Assembly (NCBI GenBank): GCA_900548775.1
Contig: URLM01000005.1
Coordinates: 1 to 64,000, forward strand
DNA: 64,000 nucleotides
From: an uncultured Olsenella sp.
GTDB taxonomy: Bacteria > Actinomycetota > Coriobacteriia > Coriobacteriales > Atopobiaceae
Direction of reading: 5' to 3'
A program made the translations under genes and the position numbers. Shown piece after piece: positions 51,044-58,502 of this stretch (position 1 is its first letter; each line of letters starts with the position of its first letter). The notes under the pieces are model-generated. The model saw only the letters and a list, made by a program, of their open reading frames with translations. It searched no databases and was not told the DNA's origin.

Positions 51044-52855
51044 CTAGGAGGCCTCGCGCTCGCTGCTGGGCTCCCCCTCCTCGTACCAGGAGAGGACGCG
51101 GTCAACGTTGTCCTGCGCATAGCGATAGTAGATGAGGAGCCACTCGCCCACGTTGTCGCCCTCGGCCTCCTTCTCGAGCGACCATACGTACCAGCACCAG
51201 CCCGCAAAGACAACGTAGCTCCAGAAGTGGCGGCGCTCACGAAGCGTAGGCTCCCTGTCAAAGTAGTCTCGCAGTGCCTCTGCCGCCTCGTCGTCGGAGA
51301 GCTCGCAGCACACCGTGAAGGTGCCGAAGTCGCTCGCCTCGTCCGACATGCCCGCGTATTCCCAGTCGATCAGGCTGTACTCGTCCCGCTCGTCCACCAG
51401 GAAGTTGAGGTAGAAGAAGTCGTTGTGAGAGACGCAGCGAGAGAAGCCGTCCTTCTCCGCATACTCCTTGAGGCGCAGGACCTTCCTCTTGAGCTCGTCG
51501 TATCCGGGAATCTCCACTGGTCCCCGCTCGGCAAGGAGCCTCTCGTACCCAAGCCCCTCCTCGACGAAGTCAAAGCTCCTGTCGAGCACGGCACCGCTCT
51601 CATGAAGCCTGCGGGACATCCGCATGGCACGCTTCAGCTGCACCGGGTCATGCGGGTCGAGCGAGCGGGCGTTCGTGACAAAGCGAGAGATCTTCCAGCC
51701 CTGGCGCTGGTCCTCGTAGATGAACGTGCTGTCGAGGCCGAGGTCGCGCGCAAGGCGAAGGCCAGCCTCCTCTGCAGCGCGATTGACCATCTTCTCGGTG
51801 CCAACGCCAGGATGGCGGTAGACGTACTCGCGCTCGTCTCCCCCCTCGCCAACGGAGAAGTGGCACGAGAGGTTGGTGAGGCCCTGATTGAGCGGGTAGA
51901 AGTCGTGAATCTGGGACTTCTCGCAGCCAAGCACCGAGACGATGTTGTTGAAGATGTTCGAGTCGACGTTCTCGATGAACGCGGGATCAAAGCCGCTGAC
52001 CTGGTCGAGGGTGTCAAACTCGTGGATGCCGGTCCCAGGATAGTGCCGGGCAACCATGCGCAGCTCGTCAGTATGCGCACGGAAGACGTCCTCCCAGAGC
52101 GCGTCTGCCAGCTCGGGCTGACGCACGGCGTTGTCGAGTATGGGGAGAAACGCGGTTGAGAAAGCGCGGTCGAAATACGCGTGCCCGAGCATGGCCCAGG
52201 CGTTGGAGCCGCCAACGCTCACGCCGGTAATGCGACCTGCCGGACCCTCGGAGACGCACCACTCCCCCGTGGTGCCCTTCGCGAACTGCGTGGCATAGTA
52301 TGCCTCGTAGACGTAATGCTCGAAGGGGTTCTCCTCGAAGTAGTCGTCCGACGAGCAGACGTAGGTGTTGTCCAGGCGGTCGCGCACGAGCCACAGCGTG
52401 TAGTTGTTGTTCCTCGTGGCATACTGCGGGTTGACCTTGATGTGCACGCCAAACTTGCTTGCGAGGTAGAAGAAGTACTCCTTCTTGTACCCCACGACCA
52501 CAGTTATGTCTGTGATACCTGCCTCTTGGAGCTGGCGAATCTGGCGCTCGATGAGCACCTCCCCGTGAACGCGGAGAAGGCCCTTTGGCTTCTCGTAGGA
52601 GATGGGGGCAAGGCGCGAGGAGAGACCGGCCGCCATGATGATCGCGTTGCCCACCTCGTAGGGCCTCAGGGACTTGAGACCGTCAAGCGTGAGGCGCCCC
52701 TCCTCAACGAGACCGGCGTCCTCTGCGTCATGCAGGACGGCATTCACCGTACCAAGGGAGAGGCCAGACGCCACGCTGAGCTGTCGCTGGGTCATCCGAG
52801 CTTCAGATTTCGCAAGCGCGACAAGCACCTTGAACATGCTTTTCGAGAGCGCCAT
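51044..52855 (-). CDS. Three-domain fusion: winged helix, LicC-type cytidylyltransferase, LicA-type choline kinase
   Basis: A 603-residue protein. Residues 1-66 are a winged helix (MTQRQLSVASGLSLGTVNAV). Residues 70-300 are a nucleotidyltransferase with AIIMAAGLSSRLAPISYEKP (71-90), KGLLRVHG and an NPQYATRNNNYT segment as in LicC. Residues 315-600 are a choline kinase: QGLTNLSCHFSV, the catalytic HNDFFYLNF (Asp479, Asn484) and SLIDWEYAGM (Asp497). One polypeptide could therefore phosphorylate choline (or ethanolamine) and convert it to the CDP form used by LicD. The winged helix may also let it regulate the locus. Monocistronic by position. Confidence 0.88.
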   Translation of the reverse strand: MALSKSMFKVLVALAKSEARMTQRQLSVASGLSLGTVNAVLHDAEDAGLVEEGRLTLDGLKSLRPYEVGNAIIMAAGLSSRLAPISYEKPKGLLRVHGEVLIERQIRQLQEAGITDITVVVGYKKEYFFYLASKFGVHIKVNPQYATRNNNYTLWLVRDRLDNTYVCSSDDYFEENPFEHYVYEAYYATQFAKGTTGEWCVSEGPAGRITGVSVGGSNAWAMLGHAYFDRAFSTAFLPILDNAVRQPELADALWEDVFRAHTDELRMVARHYPGTGIHEFDTLDQVSGFDPAFIENVDSNIFNNIVSVLGCEKSQIHDFYPLNQGLTNLSCHFSVGEGGDEREYVYRHPGVGTEKMVNRAAEEAGLRLARDLGLDSTFIYEDQRQGWKISRFVTNARSLDPHDPVQLKRAMRMSRRLHESGAVLDRSFDFVEEGLGYERLLAERGPVEIPGYDELKRKVLRLKEYAEKDGFSRCVSHNDFFYLNFLVDERDEYSLIDWEYAGMSDEASDFGTFTVCCELSDDEAAEALRDYFDREPTLRERRHFWSYVVFAGWCWYVWSLEKEAEGDNVGEWLLIYYRYAQDNVDRVLSWYEEGEPSSEREAS

Positions 52856-52906
52856 GGTACCTCCGACACATCAGAGCCTGTTTGTTAGGCTTCAGTATGC
52901 CAAAGG

Positions 52907-52934
52907 TAAGCTGAATGTTCAACTTAAGCTGAAT
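52907..52934 (-). promoter_or_regulatory. Repeat/palindrome operator candidate upstream of the LicC-LicA fusion gene
   Basis: TAAGCTGAAT is repeated at 52907-52916 and 52925-52934, 18 bases apart, and TTCAACTTAAGCTGAA (52918-52933) is a near-perfect palindrome centred on CTTAAG. This is where a winged-helix repressor could bind, 52-79 bases upstream of the start codon. Confidence 0.5.
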
Positions 52935-52978
52935 AACCCCACACACATGAACGCTCAGGGATGGCCCCGTAGCCGGTC

Positions 52979-53386
52979 CTACTTTTCCGGGGATCCAAAG
53001 AGCTGGTCATCGAGGGAGACAAGCTCCTCAGGCGGCACGGCTGGGTCACACCCAAAGCTCTCTGCGACCGCCTGCGACTGGAGGTGCCGAAGGCCGGCGA
53101 GGTCCTCCTCCCCATGCGCCTCGTACACGCGTGAGATGCGGTCAAGGGCATAGGAGACGTATCCGGCCAGGGAGTCCCCCATGCCAGAGAGCATGAGCAT
53201 CGTGACGAGCGAGTCTGGCGAGAGCGCCATGGCGGTCTGCACGTCGAGGTCGATGAGGTCTGCGACCTGCTGTTCCACCGCCTGGCAGGACTCGGGGTCG
53301 CCTTGCTCCACCGCGAGCTTCAAAGCCCTTGTGACAGCCTCGACGAACTGGGAGATTATCTCGGTGATGTAGTCCCTCTCAAGCAT
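52979..53386 (-). CDS. Small hypothetical helical protein
   Basis: A 135-residue soluble, largely helical, acidic protein. The opening MLERDYITEIISQFVEAVTR resembles the DUF6483 group of short Gram-positive proteins, but this is a weak recognition and no function follows from it. GGAGAGGA lies upstream of the ATG. It sits 39 bases downstream of ruvB in the same orientation and might be carried on the end of the ruv transcript. Confidence 0.6.
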   Translation of the reverse strand: MLERDYITEIISQFVEAVTRALKLAVEQGDPESCQAVEQQVADLIDLDVQTAMALSPDSLVTMLMLSGMGDSLAGYVSYALDRISRVYEAHGEEDLAGLRHLQSQAVAESFGCDPAVPPEELVSLDDQLFGSPEK

Positions 53387-53425
53387 GGTACCGTCCTCTC
53401 CAGGTATTTTGTTTGGGACACGCTG

Positions 53426-54493
53426 CTAGCGCTGCGTGGGCAGGGGCAGGCCGAGGTGCTCGAAGGCGGCCGAGGTCGCCTGGCGCCCCTGCGGCGTGCG
53501 AACGATGAGCCCTCGCTGCAGGAGGTAGGGCTCGTAGACGTCCTCGAGGGTCGACGGGTCCTCGCCCACTGCCGAGGCGATAGTGGTCAGGCCCACGGGA
53601 CGCCCCCGGAACGTGCTCGTGAGCGCCGTGAGGATCTTCTTGTCCATCCAGTCGAGGCCCATCTCGTCAATCTCGAAGAACGAGAGCGCCTCCGCGGCAA
53701 CCTCCCAGGTAATTGCCCCACCGGCTCTCACCTGAGCATAGTCGCGGACGCGCTTTAGGAGCCTGTTTGCCAGGCGGGGCGTGCCACGCGAGCGCGATGC
53801 TATCTCCGCTGCCCCCTGCGCGTCTATCTCCACGCCGAGGATGGCGGCGGAGCGTTGCACGATGTGCGTAAGCTCGTCCACCGTGTAGTAGTCCAGACGA
53901 TACGAGATGCCAAAGCGGTCACGAAGGGGTCCGGTGAGGAGCCCCGTGCGGGTGGTTGCCCCAATGAGCGTGAAGTGGGGAACGTCAAGCCTGATCGAGC
54001 GAGCCGCCGGCCCCTTGCCGATCACGATGTCGAGAAAGAAGTCCTCCATGGCAGGATAGAGAACCTCCTCGACCTGATGGTTAAGGCGGTGAATCTCGTC
54101 CACGAAGAGGACGTCACCTTCCTCGAGGTTGGTGAGGATGGCGGCAAGGTCTCCCGTTCGGGCGATGGCCGGACCCGAGGTGGTCCGAAGGCGTGCGCCC
54201 ATCTCGTTTGCCACGACGTTTGCGAGCGTGGTCTTTCCCAGGCCTGGAGGGCCAGAGAAGAGCACGTGGTCGAGGGTCTCATGGCGGTCTTTTGCCGCAG
54301 CGATAAGCACGCGCAGGTTATCCCGCACCCGTTCCTGACCACAGTACTCGTCGAGCGTAGTGGGGCGAAGGCTGCGGTCAACGTCGAGGTCATCGGCCGT
54401 GAGCTCTCCCGTCACGGGTCTTGGGCCACCATGGACGCCATTCGAGCCGGGAACGTCTCCGAAGAGGTCCTCCTCTTGCGCCTCCCACGTCAC
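53426..54493 (-). CDS. ruvB: Holliday junction branch migration ATPase RuvB
   Basis: A 355-residue AAA+ motor that drives branch migration with RuvA. Walker A GPPGLGKTT, Walker B LFVDEIHRL, sensor 1 IGATTRTGLLTGPLRDRFG with the arginine finger, and a C-terminal winged helix. The N-terminus has about 35 extra residues before the conserved SLRPTTLDEYCGQ. GTG start overlapping the ruvA stop. Part of ruvC-ruvA-ruvB under an SOS box. Confidence 0.96.
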   Translation of the reverse strand: MTWEAQEEDLFGDVPGSNGVHGGPRPVTGELTADDLDVDRSLRPTTLDEYCGQERVRDNLRVLIAAAKDRHETLDHVLFSGPPGLGKTTLANVVANEMGARLRTTSGPAIARTGDLAAILTNLEEGDVLFVDEIHRLNHQVEEVLYPAMEDFFLDIVIGKGPAARSIRLDVPHFTLIGATTRTGLLTGPLRDRFGISYRLDYYTVDELTHIVQRSAAILGVEIDAQGAAEIASRSRGTPRLANRLLKRVRDYAQVRAGGAITWEVAAEALSFFEIDEMGLDWMDKKILTALTSTFRGRPVGLTTIASAVGEDPSTLEDVYEPYLLQRGLIVRTPQGRQATSAAFEHLGLPLPTQR

Positions 54494-55122
54494 AGGTTGC
54501 CTCCAAGCCTCTTGAGTGCGAACTGGATGGCCTTCTCAACAGAGGATGCCCCAGCCTCCTCGTGCCCGTCGAGGGCAAGTTGCGCTTCCTGGGGCGAGAA
54601 GCCCATCGAGAGAAGCGCTGCCGTAGCCTCCTCGGTAACGGACTGGGCGGTGTCAGGCACCGCGGACCGCCGGGGCGCAGGCTCGCTCATGCCCACGAGG
54701 CCACGCAGGGTTGCATCCTTGGCAAAGACATCCTGCAGCTCGACGAGGAGGCGCTGCGCCTTCTTGCGGCCAACGCCGGGCACCTGCGCCATGCGCTCCT
54801 CGTCCTGAAGCGTGACGATGGTCGCGAGCGTTGCCGGCGAAAACGTCGAGAGAACCGCCAGCGCAAGCTTTGGGCCCACCCCGGAGACGGCGACGAGTCT
54901 GTCGAACACGGCTCGCTCCTCGCGCGTGGCAAAGCCATAGAGCTCGACCGAGTTCTCCTTCACGAGCATGCGCGTAAGCACGGTGACCCCTGCCTCCCCC
55001 ACTGCGGGAAGCGAGGCGGCAGTGGTGGCAGAGACGCCAAGCTCGTACCCAACGCCGCCAACGTCGATGACCACGTGGGAGGGAAGCACCTCAAGAAGGG
55101 TGCCCGTGAGCTGCACGATCAT
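54490..55122 (-). CDS. ruvA: Holliday junction DNA-binding protein RuvA
   Basis: A 210-residue tetramerising protein that recognises four-way junctions. The N-terminal OB domain begins MIVQLTGTLLEVLPSHVVID, two helix-hairpin-helix motifs follow (LVAVSGVGPKLALAVL and MAQVPGVGRKKAQRLLVEL), and the last ~50 residues are the flexible domain III that contacts RuvB (ALLSMGFSPQEAQLAL). Start overlaps the ruvC stop (ATGA). Confidence 0.96.
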   Translation of the reverse strand: MIVQLTGTLLEVLPSHVVIDVGGVGYELGVSATTAASLPAVGEAGVTVLTRMLVKENSVELYGFATREERAVFDRLVAVSGVGPKLALAVLSTFSPATLATIVTLQDEERMAQVPGVGRKKAQRLLVELQDVFAKDATLRGLVGMSEPAPRRSAVPDTAQSVTEEATAALLSMGFSPQEAQLALDGHEEAGASSVEKAIQFALKRLGGNL

Positions 55123-55772
55123 TGGGTGTTCCTCCTGCTCTGCCGGACGTGCGCGAGAGGCGATCCCTCGCCACGGGCGTCTGCGAGACGCGCCGCCGTG
55201 GCGGCTGCGGTGACGCTGCGGGCTGCGGCGGCGTCCAGTGCCCGCTGCGCACGTTCCTGCTCGAAGACCTGGACCGCCGCCCCCTCTCGCGTGAGGCGCT
55301 GCGTGCGTGTGAGGTTCGCATGGCAGATCGCCGCAGCGAGCGCGTCTGCGCAGTGGTCTGGTCGCGGGTCGTGGTCAAGCGCGAGGACGTTTCTCACCAT
55401 GAAGATGACCTGGCGCTTGTCCGCTGAGCCCGTACCCACGACGGCCTGCTTGATCTGCATGGGGGTGTACTCGCCAAGCTCCAGCCCCGCCTCTGCGGCA
55501 GCGACCAACGCGGCACCACGAGCATGAGCCGTGGCAAGCGCGGACCGGGAGTTCTCGCCAAAGAAGATCTTCTCGATGGCAAGCTGGCTTGGGGCGTACG
55601 TCGCGATTGCCTCCGAGATGCCCTCGTAGATCTTTCCCAGACGCCGGTCAATCGACTCCGAGGAGGAGGTAGAGACGCAGCCATAGGCACGCGCCCTGCA
55701 GACAGACCCGCGCGTCTCGACCACGCCCCACCCAGTGTTGGCAAGGCCAGGGTCGATGCCCAGGATTATCAC
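55119..55772 (-). CDS. ruvC: Holliday junction resolvase RuvC
   Basis: A 217-residue endonuclease that cuts Holliday junctions. IILGIDPGLANTGWG carries the first catalytic Asp, LAIEKIFF the Glu and HCADALAAAICH the last acidic residues. A C-terminal extension of about 50 residues (Ala/Arg-rich) goes beyond the usual ~170 residues. The GTG at 55770-55772 is well spaced from AAGGGGG; a GTG three codons upstream is less so. Confidence 0.94.
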   Translation of the reverse strand: MIILGIDPGLANTGWGVVETRGSVCRARAYGCVSTSSSESIDRRLGKIYEGISEAIATYAPSQLAIEKIFFGENSRSALATAHARGAALVAAAEAGLELGEYTPMQIKQAVVGTGSADKRQVIFMVRNVLALDHDPRPDHCADALAAAICHANLTRTQRLTREGAAVQVFEQERAQRALDAAAARSVTAAATAARLADARGEGSPLAHVRQSRRNTQ

Positions 55773-55804
55773 GACGAGCACCCCCTTATGGATCAGGCGA
55801 AGAT

Positions 55805-55820
55805 TAGAACGTTAGTTCTA
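55805..55820 (-). promoter_or_regulatory. SOS (LexA) box upstream of ruvCAB
   Basis: TAGAAC-GTTA-GTTCTA is a perfect palindromic arm pair and contains GAAC-N4-GTTC, the core of the Gram-positive LexA site. It lies 33-48 bases before the ruvC start, where LexA binding would block transcription until DNA damage. Confidence 0.85.
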
Positions 55821-55857
55821 GTCTAGCATACCATCCGAACGCAAGAGGGGGACGTCC

Positions 55858-57786
55858 TCAGTTCTCCGAGAAAGTCCTCCATATCGAGCCGCCACCGGGT
55901 GCCCCACCCGGGCCGGGCCGTCCGCCCTGGCCATGCCTGCCCCCATGGCCATCTCCCTGGTCGGCGGCGAGGCCGCCAGTGAGCGAGAGGTCCCTCAGGA
56001 GGTTAAGGACCTCGCGCATGTCGCGCTCGCGATCCGGCGGTGCCACCGGAGCCATATCCCCCCTGACGTCCTTGGCGTCTCTCGTCTCGTTCTGGGCGGT
56101 GGCAACACCCGAAGCCCCCTGCACCGCCTGCGCAATGGCCTGGTCAAGGTCGTCACCAAGCGAGATCGTGCCACCAATCCCCTCTCCGGAACGCTCCGCC
56201 TTCGTGCGCACGCGGTCGCGCCATGCCATGCCAAGTGGCCATGCGACGTCCTCCAGCGTACGGGAGGAGGCAACGAGGACGGGACCGCAGGCCGTGCGAG
56301 CGGGCTCGCACGTGGCAAGCCGATCGAGAATCGCGGAGACGACCTCGGGGTGCCCGGCGTCCTCGGCGATGTCCGAGAGGGAGCGCCCCCATTCGATGTG
56401 GCTCGCAAGCACGTAGTCGACAAAGTCGAGGCGCGACTCCGCCGTGGGGCCGCAACCCTCAATCCCCGGAATGGCAGGCACCTCGAACGCACGCCGAGAA
56501 GAGCGCGACACGACAGGTGAGATTGTGTTTCTCATGTGGACGAGCTCGATCACGGTGTAGCGGTAGACGTCGCCCAGGGGCGCCAGGCCGGCAGGGACGA
56601 GCGAGCCGGGGACAACCTCGAGGGCAAGGCCGGTCTTGTCGAGATTGGAGAGCGGCATGGCACCCTCCTCGCGGGCGAGCGCAGCGAGATGGGCCCGAGC
56701 AAGGTCTGCCGCCAGGGCACGGTCGGGAGAGAGTGCTGCCATGGGTAGCTCCCGCACGGGCAACCTGAGGTTCTCGGCGAGCTTTCTGGCGGAGGCGTCG
56801 AGCTTGTCGCTCGCCCCAGTCACAAGCAGCGCATGGACGTTGGTGGGACCGAGCGCGTCGGTTGCGAGGGTCGCAACGGCACAGGAGTCGAGCGTGCCGT
56901 CCAGAAGCACCGCAGCCTGGGAGAAGCCCATCTGGGAGAGGGAGTCGGAAAGCCCTTGTGCGAGGGCGTTCCACGCGATTAGCGGGCGGTCGTAGACCTC
57001 TGGATCAAGGGGATGGTCGAGGGGCCCATCAAGCTCAGGATCGATGTCGGCAACGAGCAGGTCCTCCTCGAAGGAGGGCGACTGCGCCGAAAGCTCCCCC
57101 CAAGACGTGAGGACGAAGCTCGAGCCGGTAAAGACCTGCATCCCATAGGTGCCAAGAGACCCCACGCCCACGATCCAGGCCCCCGTCGCCTCCGCGTCGT
57201 CCATGAAGCGGCCATCCGAAACCGATGCCCCCATCGCGGAGGAGGGGTCATCCATCGCGAAGCCATATCCGTCGAGGTAGAGGATGACGTCGACGTCAAG
57301 GTCGTAGTCGTCGAAGTCGTTGAGGTCGTCAAAGGAGAAGGCAAGCCCGAAGTGGACGCCCCCCAGCTCGAAGACGGGAAGGTCGGGTGCGGGACCATCG
57401 GCCTCCTGGCTGCCACCTGGGCGGGCATCGGCCTGGCTTCCCGCAGCCGAGGAGCGGAGCAGGGCCGAGAGCTTGAGCGGGGTAAGCTCCCCGTCATGCA
57501 CGAGAATCGCCTCGGGGGCAGGCGAGCCGTCCACGTCGGAGAGGACGGGAACGATGCAGGGGCATGGCGCCTCCTCGGCAATCCTCACAAGCGCTTCCGC
57601 AAGGTCGAGGAGAAGCCCCTCCTGGCTGGGCGGGTCGACGGGCCAGACGCCCATGAGGCTCGCAGCCGGGAACACCACGAGCTGCGCGCCCACGTGCGCG
57701 GCTCGCCTCGCATACTCCACCATGCGCTCGGCGGTGCGCTCGAACTCGCCTGCCGTGGTCCTCATCTGGGCAACCGCGATCTTCAT
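55858..57786 (-). CDS. NAD+ synthetase-like protein with lost active sites (probable pseudoenzyme)
   Basis: A 642-residue protein with the layout of glutamine-dependent NAD+ synthetase: nitrilase-like domain (1-265) then synthetase domain (270-560). The nitrilase triad looks broken: the Glu position in FPAASLMG is Ala41, and the ICED cysteine region reads LAFSFDD (about 149-154). The synthetase pyrophosphate loop, normally SGGxDS, is LLDGTLDS (294-301). Other family segments persist (ALGPTNVHALLV, LGDVYRYTVIELVHMRN). A Gly/His-rich tail follows. The start at 57784-57786 has GGAAAGG. It may be regulatory or have a changed reaction; a true NadE may lie elsewhere. Confidence 0.75.
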   Translation of the reverse strand: MKIAVAQMRTTAGEFERTAERMVEYARRAAHVGAQLVVFPAASLMGVWPVDPPSQEGLLLDLAEALVRIAEEAPCPCIVPVLSDVDGSPAPEAILVHDGELTPLKLSALLRSSAAGSQADARPGGSQEADGPAPDLPVFELGGVHFGLAFSFDDLNDFDDYDLDVDVILYLDGYGFAMDDPSSAMGASVSDGRFMDDAEATGAWIVGVGSLGTYGMQVFTGSSFVLTSWGELSAQSPSFEEDLLVADIDPELDGPLDHPLDPEVYDRPLIAWNALAQGLSDSLSQMGFSQAAVLLDGTLDSCAVATLATDALGPTNVHALLVTGASDKLDASARKLAENLRLPVRELPMAALSPDRALAADLARAHLAALAREEGAMPLSNLDKTGLALEVVPGSLVPAGLAPLGDVYRYTVIELVHMRNTISPVVSRSSRRAFEVPAIPGIEGCGPTAESRLDFVDYVLASHIEWGRSLSDIAEDAGHPEVVSAILDRLATCEPARTACGPVLVASSRTLEDVAWPLGMAWRDRVRTKAERSGEGIGGTISLGDDLDQAIAQAVQGASGVATAQNETRDAKDVRGDMAPVAPPDRERDMREVLNLLRDLSLTGGLAADQGDGHGGRHGQGGRPGPGGAPGGGSIWRTFSEN

Positions 57787-57929
57787 GCTTGGACCTTTCC
57801 CTGCTACGACAACCTGCTGACGATTGTATCCCCGCACTGCTCGAGCACGCCATCCAGAGAGAAGCGTGCCGCCCCGGCACTGCCAGGGCGGCACGACGAG
57901 CCATCACTGGTTGGGAAGCGCGCCTGGTG

Positions 57930-58310
57930 CTAGACCTCGGCCTTCCAGAGGCCGTGGAGGTTGCAGTAGGCATAGACCGTTGCCTTGCCACCCTCGGCGA
58001 GGTGGAAGCGGGCCTCGGGGGCGTCACCGGGCTTGAGATAGCGGATGACGATCTTGTCGCCATCGGAGAAGAGCAGCCACTCGATGTAGTGCTCGGGGGT
58101 CATGGGGTGCTCGACGGAGCCAACGCGGGCAACGAGGCGCTCGCCCTCGACGGTAAGGGCGGGGACGTGCTTCTCGACGGCGGCGTCGGTGGTGTTGGCG
58201 ACAAGCTCCTCCATGGGCTCGCCGCAGCACACGGGCGTGGGGCCGCCATCGACGATCTTCACGACGATGTTTCCGCAGTGCTTGCAGCGATAGATCTTGA
58301 CGTCTGCCAT
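57930..58310 (-). CDS. dfx: Desulfoferrodoxin (superoxide reductase)
   Basis: A 126-residue cytosolic iron protein that reduces superoxide to peroxide, typical of anaerobes. The rubredoxin-like centre I has Cys9, Cys12, Cys28 and Cys29 (CKHC and CCGEPM), and centre II has the EKHVP motif, EHPMTPEHYIEW and the terminal CNLHGLW with the Cys/His ligands. AGGAGAGG precedes the ATG at 58310. In the 5' region a TGGCGCC/GGCGCCA hairpin lies at 58339-58364. Confidence 0.95.
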   Translation of the reverse strand: MADVKIYRCKHCGNIVVKIVDGGPTPVCCGEPMEELVANTTDAAVEKHVPALTVEGERLVARVGSVEHPMTPEHYIEWLLFSDGDKIVIRYLKPGDAPEARFHLAEGGKATVYAYCNLHGLWKAEV

Positions 58311-58502
58311 GTGGCATCCTCTCCTATTCTGGCGCCCTCCCGCAGGGTGGCGCCACTGCCTGCGGCCGCACATGCGACCGCGTTACCGGTATTGTCCCCC
58401 TCAGGACGGTGCTTCATGCATCCGATAATTGCTATTTCATAACCTACATATAAGCAACACCGACAAGAGGCCGGCCAGGAGCCTCGGTCGCGGCACCAGC
58501 CC

